Position numbers and translations under genes: made by a program. The notes beneath the pieces were generated by a model. The model saw only the letters and a program-made list of their open reading frames with translations. It did not search any database and was not told the DNA's origin. 64,000 nt of DNA, from the NCBI RefSeq assembly GCF_028372415.1, contig NC_092872.1, forward strand, positions 15,652,479-15,716,478. Reading direction: 5' to 3'. Shown here one piece after another: positions 53,815-64,000 of the stretch (the first letter of the stretch is position 1; the number at the start of each line of letters is the position of its first letter). Source of the DNA: Notamacropus eugenii. Lineage: Eukaryota > Chordata > Mammalia > Diprotodontia > Macropodidae.

Positions 53815-56295
53815 TTTAATTCAATTTTCCATTCCAAATTTGCTCTCCTTTACTCATTGAGAAGGCAAGAAAAATGTAATTCATTACAAGTATGTATAGT
53901 TATACAAATCAAATTTCTGCATTAGGCGTGTGCAAAAAAAATGAAAGGAAATATATTTCAACTTTTTCTTTGAGTTCATCAACTCTCTTCTGGAGGTGGA
54001 TAGGATGCTTCATTATGAGGCCTTTGAAATTCTGTTTGGTCATTACATTAATCAGAGTTTTTAAGTCTTTTAAAGTTCATTATCATTACAATATTTTTTT
54101 TTATAGCCATTGGGAGCTTTATTGACACAAAAGCAGTGGGCCTGAGATTTAGCAAGGAGCTAAACAAAGGTAGTGATATAGGAAAAGGACCAGGCTTATA
54201 GAGGATGACTTTAGGGTTTCTTTATGGGTAGTTGGAGATACAATACTGTTATTGTATAAATTATTAAGTGAGCTTCTGCTCACTTAATTTTGTATCAGTT
54301 CATAAGAGACTTCCCCGTTTTTTCTAACACCATCACTTTCATAATTTCTTATAGTATTCCATCATATTCATATAGCATAATTTCTTCAGACATTCTTCAT
54401 TTGATGGGCATCCCCTCCCTTTCCAATTCTTTGCCATCACAAAAAGAACTGCTATAAATATTTTTGTACATGTGAATCCTTTTCCTCTTTCTTTGATTTC
54501 TTTAGGATATAAACTTAGCAGAAATATTGCTGGATCAAAGGGTATGCATGATTTAGTAGTTTTGGGGGCATAGTTCCAAGATTCTTGCCAGAATGGTTGG
54601 ACTAATTCATGGCTCCACCAACAGTACGTTAGTATACCTATTTTCTCATATCCCCTTCAACAGGTCATTTTTTTTTAGGTCATAGTCAATTTAATGTGTA
54701 TGAGTAGTACTTCAGAAATGTTCTAATTTGTGCTTCTCTGTTAATGATTTAGAACATTTTTACATGGTTTTTGATAGCTTTGATTCCATTCTTTGAAAAC
54801 TGACTGTTCATATCATTTGACTTTTTATCAAATAGGGAATGACTCTCTCCTAAATTTGACTCAGTACTTTAAATATTTTAGAAATGAAACATTTATCACA
54901 AAAATTTGCTGCAAAGATTTTCCCTCAGTTCCTTATTTTTCTTTTCTTTTTAGCTATATTGGCTTTGTTTATGCAAAACATTTTTAATTTCATGTAATCA
55001 AAACTATCCATCTTACCTCTTATGAACCTCTCATTCTCTTATTTGGTAATGAAGTTTTCCCCAACCCATAGATCTGACAAGTAATTTCTTCCCTAATCCA
55101 CTCATTTGCTTATAATGTCAACTTGTATGTCCAAATCATTCACCCATTTTGAGTTTATCTTGATACACAGTGTGAAATACTGGCCTATGCTTAGTTTCTG
55201 TCAGACTACTTTCCAGTTTTCCCAGGAGTTTTTGTCAAATAATGAGTTCTTGCCCCAATAGCTGGGATCTTTGGATTTATCAAACATCAGGTCACTGTGC
55301 TCATTGCTTCTGTATATTGCGCACCTAATCCATTTCACTGATCAGCCCCTCTATTTCTTACCAAATTGCTTTGATTGTAAAATAGCTAGAGATCTGGTAT
55401 TCCTAGGCCCCCTTTGCAACTTCCCCCCTTTTCCCATTAATTCCCTTGATAATCTTGATCTTTAATTCCTCCAGATGAATTTTATTTTTTCCTAAATCTC
55501 CAAAGTAATTCTTTATGAGTTGATTTCTATGACACGGAATATGTAAATTAACTTCAGTAGTACTGTAATTTTTATTTTATTGGCTTGGCCTATGCATGAA
55601 CAATGAACATTTCTCCAGTGACTTAGATCTGTATTTATCTGTACTAAGACAGTTTTGTCATTGTACTCATATAGTTTTTGTGTCTTGGCAAGTAGACTCC
55701 TAAGTATTTTATACCATTTGCTGTTATTTTAAATGGAATTTCTCCAACTCATCTTTCTGGATTTTCTTGATAATATATAGAAATTCCAATGATTGATGTG
55801 GGTTAATTTTATCCATTAACTTTGCTGAAGTTGTTTTTCATTAGTTTTTTCTGTTCTCTAGGGTTTTCTAAGTAAACTATTCTATCTACAAAATGATAGT
55901 TTTGTGGGTTTCCTATACCTATTCACAACTTCTTTTTGTCTTAATGCTACAGCTCACATTTCTAGTACAATATTGAATAAAGTTGTCCCAGCGGACATCC
56001 TTGCTTCGCATCTCACCTTACTGGAAATGTTTGCTCCTGGTTTTAGGGAGATACTCATCATTTTAAGAAAAGCTCCATTTATTCCTATGCTGTCCAGTAT
56101 TTTTTTTAAATAGGAATGAGTGTCGTATTTCCTTAAAAGCTTTTTCTGTATCTATCAAACTAGGCATATACATATATTCTGTTTCATAGGCTCAGTTTTG
56201 CTCATAGTTTTCCTAACATTGAACCACCCCTGAATTCCTTGTATAAATTCAGCCTTGCCCTGGTGTATGATCTTTGTATTTTATTTTCCCAGTGA
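53815..56295 (-). mobile_element. Marsupial L1, ORF2 end plus 3' UTR, antisense
   Basis: About 2.5 kb. The 3' UTR side (53815-54420) shows 'gaggtggataggatgcttca' and 'gatgggcatcccctcccttt'. ORF2-derived sequence follows ('ggatcaaagggtatgcatga' near 54531, 'tggctccaccaacagtacgt', 'cattttgagtttatcttgat', 'aaagctccatttattcctat'). ORF2 is not open in any frame. A foreign segment of about 185 bp (54094-54280) interrupts the UTR. An inactive, 5'-truncated copy. Confidence 0.8.
54094..54280. other. Unidentified insert in the L1 3' UTR
   Basis: Between the L1 phrases 'ttcattatcattacaatatt' and 'gagcttctgctcacttaatt' lies DNA that is absent from the other L1 tails in this window. Its origin is unknown. 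Confidence 0.45.
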
Positions 56296-56299
56296 ATAC

Positions 56300-56425
56300 C
56301 GATGCATAATTTTAAATAAACAAAGCTCTTGGAGGTCTTTGGGTCCAACCCCCTCATTTTATAGAGAAGTTACGTGACTTGCCCAGGGTCACACAGTTAA
56401 TATCTCAGTTTCCCAGTCACAAACC
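56300..56425 (-). mobile_element. MIR-like SINE, antisense
   Basis: 'gggtccaaccccctcatttt' near 56341 and 'cttgcccagggtcacacagt' near 56378 form a reverse MIR or L3-MIR unit just outside the RNF20 promoter. Confidence 0.6.
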
Positions 56426-56559
56426 CAGTCACTCCTTCTCCTCAGGCTGTTCTTACCTAACCCTCGGTTGTCCTCACTACTATTCACCCTGGAGCTCCCC
56501 ATCAGTCTCCCTTCCTCCATCCCCACCAGCCGTCTCCATCTCCTCAGTCCCTTCACGCT

Positions 56560-57500
56560 CCGCATTCCTAGGTCCCGTTAGTCTAGTGGATGGTCGGGGC
56601 ATTGGCAACCACACGGCCAATAGGAAGAGAGCTTTTTACTTCTGTGGATGACGTTCACCAATCAGAGCACAAAGAGGCGGGTCTTCTGAATGAGGATTGG
56701 TGCTCACAGAGAGGAGCCGACCAACGCCTTTTCATCACCGTGCGTGGAGGAAGCCACTTCCGCCCGGCCCAGTTTGGCTTCTGGGAGGAAGGGGACATCT
56801 CTGTTCTTTCCTCCTTCCGGGATCCTGTCCCGCCTCCGGAAGTGTGCTCTGTCCCCGCCCCGGGTCAGGGGTGAGAGGCCGCCAAGTGGCCCAGGCACAT
56901 TGAGGTAAGTCATCTGTTACCCGAAGTCTTATCCGGTATCCCTTTGGGAGGAGACGAGCCCCCCACCTTGACCCCCTGCGTATGAGGCCCGCCTGAAGGA
57001 GCTCGGCACTTCCGGCTCTTGCTTTAATTGCCCCGCGCCAGAGGGTTCCTGGGCGGGTGTCACCGTGAAACCGGCTTCTGCAGCTTGGCAGGGCCAGGAG
57101 CGGCAGACCCCTCGATCTCTCCTTCGGGATCGCAGCGTGTCCCCACGCCCCTGCCCCCACGCGTGTCCGCGCCCCCCTTCCCGAATTCCTGCCCCCCGGA
57201 GTCCAGCATCACAGTCCCTCCTCCGCGCTCCCCGAGTGTCCGAGCCGGGCGTGCCCGGCGCCCTTCCTGGGCCCGAGGATGCCCCCTCCCTCTGCGAATC
57301 CAACCGGCTCAGGCTGTCGTGTGCCCCCTCCCGCACCCCTTGGGGAGCCCCAGGACCGCTAACCGGCTGGGGAGCCGAGCGAGCCCCTCCCCTTGTGTTC
57401 CCACAAGGTTCTGAAGCGGTGGATTTATGGGACCCCCGCCCGAGAGGTCAGGGGGAGAAGCGGGAGGGGGCTCCCACGTCGGCTGTGGTGCCTGAGCCCT
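56560..57500 (+). promoter_or_regulatory. RNF20: RNF20 CpG-island promoter
   Basis: CpG-dense. Upstream of exon 1 are four CCAAT boxes: ATTGG 56601-56605, CCAAT 56617-56621, CCAAT 56658-56662, ATTGG 56696-56700 (NF-Y type). There is a CRE-like TGACGTT at 56649 and ETS-type sites at about 56756, 56814 and 'ccggaagtg' 56836-56844. No TATA is seen. This fits a housekeeping gene. Frames called on both strands here are compositional. Confidence 0.85.
56780..56904 (+). other. RNF20: RNF20 non-coding exon 1 (start approximate)
   Basis: Ends in a strong donor: 'cacattgaggtaagtcat', last exon base 56904, GT at 56905-56906. The transcription start is not visible; the ETS cluster at 56756-56844 suggests it lies within about 100 bp upstream of the donor. 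The exon is 5' UTR only. Confidence 0.65.
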
Positions 57501-57507
57501 GAAGTAC

Positions 57508-58196
57508 CTTCCCTCCTTCCTTCCTTCCTCCCTTCCTTCCTCCCCCCCTCCCTCCCTCCCTTCCTTCCTTCCTTCCTTCCTTCCTCCCTTCCTTCCTCCC
57601 CTCCTTCCTCCCCCCCTCCCACCCTTCCTTCCTTCCTTCCTTCCTTCCTTCCTTCCTTCCTTCCTTCCTTCCTTCCTTCCTTTCTCCCTTGCTTTCTCCC
57701 TTCCTTCTTTCCTCCCTTCTCTCCTTCCCTTCCCTCCTTCCCTTCCCTCCTTCCTTCCTTCCTCCCTTCCTTCCTTCCTCCCTCCCTTCCTTCCTCCCTC
57801 CCTTCCTTCCTCCCTCCCTTCCTCCCTTCCTTCCTCCCTCCCTTCCTCCCTTCCTTTCTCCCTTCCTTTCTCCCTTCTTTCTTTCCTCCCTTCCCTCCTT
57901 CCCTTCCTCCTTCCTTCCTTCCGTCCTTCTTTCCTCCCTTCCCTCCCTTCCCTCCTTCCCTTCCTTCCTTCCTTCCTTCCTTCCTTCCTTCCTTCCTTCC
58001 TTCCTTCCTTCCTTCCTTTCTTTCTTCCTTCCGTCCTTTCTCCCTTCCCTCCTTCCCTCCCTCCCTCCCTCCCTTCCTTCTTTCCTCCCTTCCCTCCCTT
58101 CCCTCCCTTCCTTCCTTCCTCCATTCTTTCTTTCCTCCCTTCCTTCTTTCCTCCCTTCCCTCCTTCCCTTCCTTCTTCCCTTCCTTCCTTCCGCCC
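57508..58196. repeat. Large (CCTT)n polypyrimidine microsatellite in RNF20 intron 1
   Basis: About 690 bp, almost all C and T, with CCTT, CCCT and CTTT variants. It fills the right half of intron 1 and ends about 50 bp before the exon 2 acceptor. The apparent long frames of Leu-Pro-Ser-Phe and of Lys-Glu-Gly-Arg repeats are artefacts. Confidence 0.97.
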
Positions 58197-58245
58197 TTAG
58201 TGTGCCTAACGTCCATGGCTGTTCTCATGTGAATTCACTTTTCAG

Positions 58246-58413
58246 GAAGAACCAGAAAAGTTGACAATCATCGTTTGGGTCAAAATGTCAGGAATCGGCA
58301 ATAAGAGAGCTGCTGGGGAGCCTGGTACTTCAGTACCCCCAGAAAAGAAGGCTGCTGTTGAAGACTCAGGGACCACAGTAGAAACTATTAAACTAGGGGG
58401 TGTGTCTTCCACG
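58246..58413 (+). CDS. RNF20: RNF20 exon 2 with start codon (partial gene)
   Basis: RNF20 (BRE1A) is the E3 ubiquitin ligase that, with RNF40, ubiquitylates histone H2B at Lys120 in transcribed chromatin. The acceptor 'cacttttcag' ends at 58245. The first 39 nt are 5' UTR, and the ATG is at 58285. The 43 codons to the donor (ACG/GTATGT at 58413/58414) read '[16 protein letters not shown]' then '[17 protein letters not shown]' and 'IKLGGVSST'. This matches the mammalian N-terminus except V17, where I recall Met in human. The exon ends in phase 0. The coiled-coil and RING parts lie beyond the window. Confidence 0.95.
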
Positions 58414-59054
58414 GTATGTATGCATGCCACACACACACCTTCTTTACCCAGTACACGCTTTCTGAATACTTCTCATGTTGTCATACAAAGACTTTTGTTC
58501 TTGATCTTATAGTCCAGTAGGAAAAATAAGTTCCTTTCACAAATAGCTGTAATAGCTCAGCAGGACTCTGGGAGATGAAATTTGTCCAGGGTGGGGGAGC
58601 GGGGTATATGTAGCTGAGGGATGTATGTGTAATGAGTTAGTATTTGTTGTGAGCCTTGAAGGAAGAGCAGGTTTGCAGTAAGTGTATAGGAGGTAGTCAT
58701 TCCAGGGAGGGGAATTTCAAGAATAAAGTCATAGACCAAAAAATAGATCAGCTAAGTGGTACAGTTGATAGAGGTCTCAGCCTACCTCCCAAGATTGTCC
58801 CAAGGATAAAATGACATATTTGTAAAACATTTTGCAAATCTTGAAGCCGTGTATAAATGCTAGCTATTAGCTATTATTGCTCCTTGAAATATCCATGATT
58901 CTTTGGGGGGTGGGGAGGAATGTGGAAGAGAGTATTCAGGAGTTTCTGTGGAAAAAATGCCATCGTCCTGGACACAACCTGGTGATTAAGCCTTTCAAAA
59001 CTTAGCTCACCTTGTTGCTTCATGACAGGTGTGTAAGAGTCAGTCATGGAGCCT
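58414..59054 (+). other. RNF20: RNF20 intron 2, with L2 (antisense) and MIR pieces
   Basis: 58560-58730 resembles reverse L2 ('gagccttgaaggaagagcag'). 58735-58890 is a forward MIR ('aagattgtcccaaggataaa', 'tgccttgaag'-like tail with 'gtataaatgctagctatt'). No further RNF20 exon is seen. Confidence 0.55.
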
Positions 59055-61425
59055 GTATTTGGAGCCTTCTAGATTTTGCTCCAGCCCTTTCTTTATTTTA
59101 ATTCTGCTGCCTGTATCTTTCTGTTTTAAGTGTGTTTATTTTACACAGTATATTGTTGGATTCTAATTTCTAATTCATTCTTTTTTCTCCTTTTTTTATT
59201 GCTTAACTCATCCCATTCATATTTACAGTTATGATTACTGTGTATTTCCCTCCATCCTATTTACTTCTGTTTTTCATTCTCTCTCTCTTTAAACTGTTCC
59301 TCCTCAACAGTCTGTTTTGCTTCTGGCCGATGCCTCCCTTTTTAACCTCTAGCCCCTCCCCCCCCATATCTCTCTTCCCCTTCCCTCCTATTTCACTCTT
59401 AGGTAAAATAGATTTCTATACCCACCTGAACGGGTATATATAGTCTTTCCTCTTTGAATCAGCCATTGAGAGTGAGGCTCAAGCATTGCCACCCCATCCC
59501 TAATTTTCCCCTCCACCATAAAAACTCTTCCTTATGTGCTTCTTTTAGGTGAGGAAAATTTTCTCCATTTTGTCTTTCCGTTCCCCTGTCTTCCACTGCA
59601 TTACACTTTAATACCCCTTTTTTGAGGGGAGTCCTCCCAACATAATCTACTCATGCCTGTGCCCTCTGCCTATGTGGACTTCCCTCTAACTGCCCCAATA
59701 ATGATACAGTTCTTAGGAGTTACATGTATTATCTTCCCATACAGAAATATAAACAGTTTAATTTTATTGAGTCCATTATGATTACTCTTTCATATTTACT
59801 TTTTAATATTTTTCTTGAGTCTTGTGTTTGACTGTCAGATTTTCTATTCAACCCTGGTCTTTTCATCAGGAATCCTTGGAAGTCCTCTATTTCATTAAAT
59901 GTTTATTTTTTTCCCCTGAAGGATTATATTCATTTTTGCTCATTAGGTTATTTTTGATTGTAATCCTTGATCCTCTGTTCTGGAACATCATATTTCAAAT
60001 CCTCCATTTCTTTAACATGAAAACTGCTTAATCCTATGTGAGCCTGAGTATAGCGCTACAATATTTGAATTTTTTTCTTTCTGGCTGCTTGAGATATTTT
60101 CTCCTTGACCTGGGAGTTTAGAAATTTGACCATTATATTCATGGGAGTTTAAGAGGTCACTGTTAGATTCTTTCAGTTTCTATTTTGCTCCCTGGTTGTA
60201 GGATATCAGGATAATTTTCCTTGATAATTTCTTTAAATATGATGTCTAGGCTCTTTTCTTGATCATGTTTTTCAATAATTCTTAAATTATCTCTCCTGGA
60301 TCTATTTTCCACATCTGTTGTTTCTCCCGTGAGATATTTCACATTTTCTTCCATTTTTTCATTCTTTTGAGTTTGTTTTGTTTCTTGAAGTCTCACGGAG
60401 TCATTACCTTCTACTTGCCCAATTTTCTTCACTATTTTTTTGTCCCTCTTTTACCAAGTTGTTAAATCTCTTTTCATTATTTTCTTTCATAGCTTCCATT
60501 TCTTTTACTATTTTTTTCTATCAAGCTTTTATCTTTCTGGAAGTCTAATTAGCATTTTTCTTTGAGGCTTTGTTTGTAGGTGTTTTCTCATTGTTGTCTC
60601 CTGAGTTTATGTCTTGGTGTCTTTCCTACTATCATAGTAGTATTTTATGGTCAAATTCTTTTTATCCAGCCTATTTCTTGACTTTGAACTTTATATTAAA
60701 TGTGGGCCCTGTTCACCTAGAGGTAGGGAGACACGGTAATAAGCTTCAAGCTTTTTAGTACTGCTGTTTTCAGAGCTGGTTCTGAGAGTCTGAGGGTTTT
60801 TGGTGGTATTATCTTGGGAGAGGTATGGTCACTGCTTCTCTGGTCTGTGCTCTGATCTTTACCCAGGAAGGGTCCTTGGTCCCCTTGGGTCCTCAAGTAC
60901 TACTGCTTGTCCCAGGTCCCCTGTTCACCTCCAGCCACAAGTGCTAGTGCTTCTCTTGGTCCTGCAATTCTGACCAGAGCCCCTGTTCCCTTGTGACCAA
61001 TCATGAGTTCTCCTCTCTGCCCTAGAACTGTGACCCAGAACTGCTAATGGGGAAAGAGCGTTGCCAGTCAGTGCCAGCTGTACCCAGTGCTAGCAAAGGG
61101 TTCTCTGTAAACTCTTGATGATCAGTTGTCGACCCCATTACCATCTCTGGGCTGAGAGTTCCTGAAGCACTGCCGCTGTTGTTGTGGTTTGCCTCTAAGG
61201 CCCCCTGCTGGTGTTTCTGCCATGCTCTGGGCTTGTACCCACCCTAGTGTTAACACACCTCTCCTGTGGACTTCCTAAATTGTCATAGGCTGGAAAAATA
61301 CCTCCCTCTTACCCACTGATGGTTCTGCCACTGCAAAATTTGATTTGAGGTGTTATTTTAAAGTTTAGGGAATGTTGGTAGTTCTGGCCTGAACTTTGCC
61401 ATCTAGGCTCTGCCTCTAGAAACAG
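59055..61425 (-). mobile_element. Marsupial L1, 5' part, antisense in RNF20 intron 2
   Basis: About 2.4 kb. On the minus strand it begins with an L1 5' UTR ('gaggcagagcctagatggca' near 61420), then ORF1, an inter-ORF region and the first part of ORF2 ('aatcataactgtaaatatga'), and stops near 59055. It lacks most of ORF2, the 3' UTR and poly(A). Retaining the 5' end while losing the 3' end is the opposite of normal 5' truncation, so later deletion is likely. Confidence 0.75.
60163..60432 (-). pseudogene. L1 ORF1 remnant
   Basis: An 89-residue frame matches the middle of the HAL1/L1 ORF1 at 24804: 'KMEENVKYLTGETTDVENR' with 'SRRDNLRI', then 'KSLDIIFKEIIKENYPDIL'. The start of the RRM is recognisable, but the typical 'GLPES' is lost and the frame breaks on both sides. 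Homologous DNA continues to about 59850. Confidence 0.8.
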
Positions 61426-63091
61426 TGTAGGTAATTATTTAACTTTTGCTTTTAGGAGGAGAGAAAGAGCTGTGAATGGGTAAGAAATGGGGGATCTAGG
61501 AGTCAGGGGTGATGTGGAATTGCAGGAATTAAGAGTTTAAGATGTCGTGCATGGTAATAATCTTGAATAAAGAAACTGGGAGAGGCATTTAACATCAGGT
61601 CTTGAGAACAGACTAGAGTTAAATTCCTGGTAATAACTGGGCTTCTAAAGCTGGTACAGGGGAGGTGCAAATAGATCCCTGTTGAATTTGTGAGTCAAAT
61701 CACCCAAAGGAAAAACAGCTTTATTTGGCAGGCTGTTCTTAGCAAAGTACAGAGTACTAATGTTCATTGTTCTTTTCTGGCCTAGAGGGTGGATGCTGGA
61801 GTTGTTAGTGTAATGTTAATGTAAGGTTAATGGTGGGTGGGGGGAGGAGTTAAAGATGTTCCTCTCCATTAATAGGCCTCCGGTGGAGCTTGATTGGTGG
61901 AGGTTTGTTTGCTTGAAGGCTTTCTCACCTTTTGGTAATTGGGTACTGAAGCAAGTGGATTGTGATGCCTTCTGCCTCTGTATATATTCTAAGTTGGGGT
62001 TTTGCTCTGGGACTCAATCATTGGAAGAGTGTTCATGTGAGAAACTCTGGGTAGCCGTTTTAAGGAGCTGGGCCCCGCTTTGAAAACCCAGAGGTTGGTG
62101 CTTCTGTCTCCCACAACTATGTATACAATAGTCAGAGAGATCTGTCTGTTAATCTGTGATGTATGTATTGCTTATGGTCTAACAGAAGCCCTGGCTGTTG
62201 GTATATGTAATTAAAGAAGATTGTTTACCCCTTTTAAAGTTGCTTCTCTTAGCAGAGCAGATCTAAGAACTTGTGCCAGCAGGTCATCCTGGGTGCTTGC
62301 TGTTACATAATGTTATTATGACTTTAGATTCCAGGCCTGGAGGAAAGAGATGTGGTCTAAAAGAGGAGTGATAATGGAGTATCTGATGGAATTGTTTAGT
62401 ACTTTACCTTCCATTCTCACAGAACTGTATATATAACAAGAGTTTGTGTATGTGTAATTTGGGTCAGTTTTACACAGATTGTACCCTCAAGTTCCCTCCC
62501 ATTGTAGTAGTTACACAATTGAATTGACTGTGTTGAACTGAAGTGGACTGGATCAGGGAGAGGGACACTTCCTGAGGAAAAAGAAGAGGAGGGAAAGACA
62601 AAGATCTAGACAGGTGATCTTTGATAGAAATCTCTTGCCTTTCAATCTTGTGGGTTGCAGTAAAAAATGAAATTGAGTTTGTAGTGGCAAGATAGAGTTT
62701 TAACTGTGTATGTATGTTTTTGTACATATCAGTACAGATACATGTGTGTATGAGTATATCCATAGCACTCTGTAGGTTTGTCATTTTGCCACTGCCTGCC
62801 TGCCCTATGATGGCAGACATACCTTCCTGAATTCTGACCAGCAGTAATGATCTGGAAGCCAGATACATTGCTGGAAATGAACATCTCTATGCTTAGCTTG
62901 TTTGGTTCTTGAATAATAGACGTATACTCTTGTTATTGGACTATTTCTTGAAACTTTACCTACTTGGCAGAGCTTACGCTCCACTGATGGAGTCTTGAAG
63001 AACTCAGTTTTAACTTCTCTAGTATGATGAAGCACTGGAACAGTTTTTGATGAAATGTGTGCATATGTTCAAATATACACACTTAGGAGTT
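61426..63091 (+). other. RNF20: RNF20 intron 2, nothing recognised
   Basis: About 1.7 kb with no repeat I can name and no RNF20 exon. The frames at 61856-62083 and 62470-62868 show no domain. It is the longest unexplained stretch in the right part of the window. Confidence 0.45.
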
Positions 63092-63106
63092 ATTTATTAT
63101 TCCTTG

Positions 63107-63420
63107 GGGCAGCTTAGTGATGCGCTGGATAGAGCACCAGTGCAGGAGTCAGGAGGACCTGAGTTCAAATCTCACCTCAGACTTGACACTCACTAGCTGT
63201 GTGACCTTGGGCAAGTCACTTAACCCCAATTGCCTCATCCTGGGTCATCTCCAGTCATCCTGATGAATATCTGGTCACTGGATTCAGATGGCTCTGGAGG
63301 AGAAGTGAGGCTGGTGACCTGCACAGCCCTCCCTCCCTCAACACAAAGTCAAGTGCGAGTCTTGTCATCATTTCTCTGATGGCATGGTCTTCTTCGGCAG
63401 CGAAGGACGAACACGTAATA
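63107..63420 (+). mobile_element. WSINE1-like SINE, young
   Basis: Full-length forward copy with head 'gggcagcttagtgatgcgct', CORE 'accttgggcaagtcacttaa', body 'ggattcagatggctctggag' and tail 'ttcggcagcgaaggacgaac'. A perfect 15-bp duplication 'atttattattccttg' flanks it (63092-63106 and 63421-63435), so insertion is relatively recent. Confidence 0.92.
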
Positions 63421-63435
63421 ATTTATTATTCCTTG

Positions 63436-64000
63436 CAAAGCCTCTGCAGGGTAGATAGATTCTTCCTCAGATGAAAACAGGTTAAGAATTTAAGAGACTA
63501 TCCTGAAGGAGTGTTACAAATTGTAAAACCATATGAAAAGGAAGGAGGGGGAGAAGACTCTAAAATAAGATGATATGGGCCATGGCATCAGCTCTGGTGG
63601 AGAGGTGTACTGGCTGTTTGCCATGTATGTGGTATACTTTATGCATGATTTATACGGACACTTACATTTAATACTACTTGTTGAAAAGGATACTTTGTAT
63701 AAGGCTATTTTGTAACTCATTTAAGGAATTTGGGTTTGGTGCAGAAGTACTTTGGGGATGTTTTTTATTAGTTAATTTCACTTGGAAGATTATTATATAG
63801 CTAAGTTATATATCACTTTGAAATTTTCAAAGTCTTATGTATTCATTCGTTTGTATATATAAGTGTGTACACACACACATACCAAGTACCCAGGAATAGT
63901 ATAAATTGGAATTTTGAAACCTTGGTGTATTTAAATTGCTGTTTTCTTTACTCATACTACAGTCCCTGTATTTCATTAGCCCATTTTTTGGTCTACCTTT
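63436..64000 (+). other. RNF20: RNF20 intron 2, nothing recognised
   Basis: A+T-rich intron with a short (CA)n run near 63870. No exon is seen before the window ends. Confidence 0.45.

Noticed and set aside
57309-58264. Frames of 190-280 residues on both strands
   Set aside because: Same cause: (CCTT)n has no stop codons in most frames. RNF20 intron 1 covers it.
58414-64000. RNF20 exon 3 (starting around 'EELDIRTLQ')
   Set aside because: No plus-strand frame with that sequence is present, so exon 3 is outside the window.

Overview
This is a stretch of vertebrate nuclear DNA, almost certainly from a marsupial. The genes are mammalian, and the interspersed repeats are marsupial in type: Mar1-like CORE-SINEs with a BovB/RTE-like tail, WSINE1-like SINEs ending in a short CA-rich tail, a marsupial L1 3' end found in several copies, and a half-LINE (HAL1) with an open ORF1. 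Old mammalian MIR, L2 and L3/CR1 copies fill much of the rest. Family names come from recognising the sequence, not from a database search. I lean towards an Australasian marsupial because of the WSINE1-like copies, but this is not proven.

Two host genes are supported, arranged head to head. PGAP4 (TMEM246), the Golgi GPI-GalNAc transferase, lies on the minus strand with its whole coding region in one exon (20222-21409) behind a splice acceptor at about 21500. RNF20, an E3 ligase for histone H2B, lies on the plus strand. Its CpG-island promoter and non-coding exon 1 are near 56.6-56.9 kb, and exon 2 (58246-58413) holds the start codon and the first 43 codons. The rest of RNF20 lies to the right. 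This orientation and order match human 9q31 (ALDOB - PGAP4 - RNF20), with ALDOB expected beyond the left edge.

Layout: 0-18 kb is intergenic repeats (L3, MIR, Mar1, WSINE1, L1 tail, an L2 split by an LTR-like insert). 18.5-21.5 kb is the PGAP4 3' side and coding exon. 22-39 kb is repeat-rich and probably PGAP4 intron; it holds two pogo/Tigger-like non-autonomous DNA transposons, a hAT fossil with a large inverted repeat, and the HAL1. 39.2-40.7 kb is a CpG island with two GC-rich minisatellites, the best candidate for the PGAP4 promoter. 40.7-56.4 kb is intergenic: nested L1/SINE, LTR fossils, L3, L2, a long CT microsatellite, a G-poor C+T tract and a long L1 ORF2/3' fragment. 56.5-64 kb is the RNF20 promoter, exon 1, an intron 1 dominated by about 690 bp of (CCTT)n, exon 2, then intron 2 with the 5' part of an antisense L1 and a young SINE.

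The two genes do not form one pathway: PGAP4 modifies GPI anchors in the Golgi and RNF20 modifies chromatin in the nucleus. The points most worth a second look are the HAL1 with an apparent 3' transduction, the pyrimidine tract next to the RNF20 start-codon exon, and the minisatellite made of GC boxes in the CpG island. I did not find a clearly new multi-gene system.
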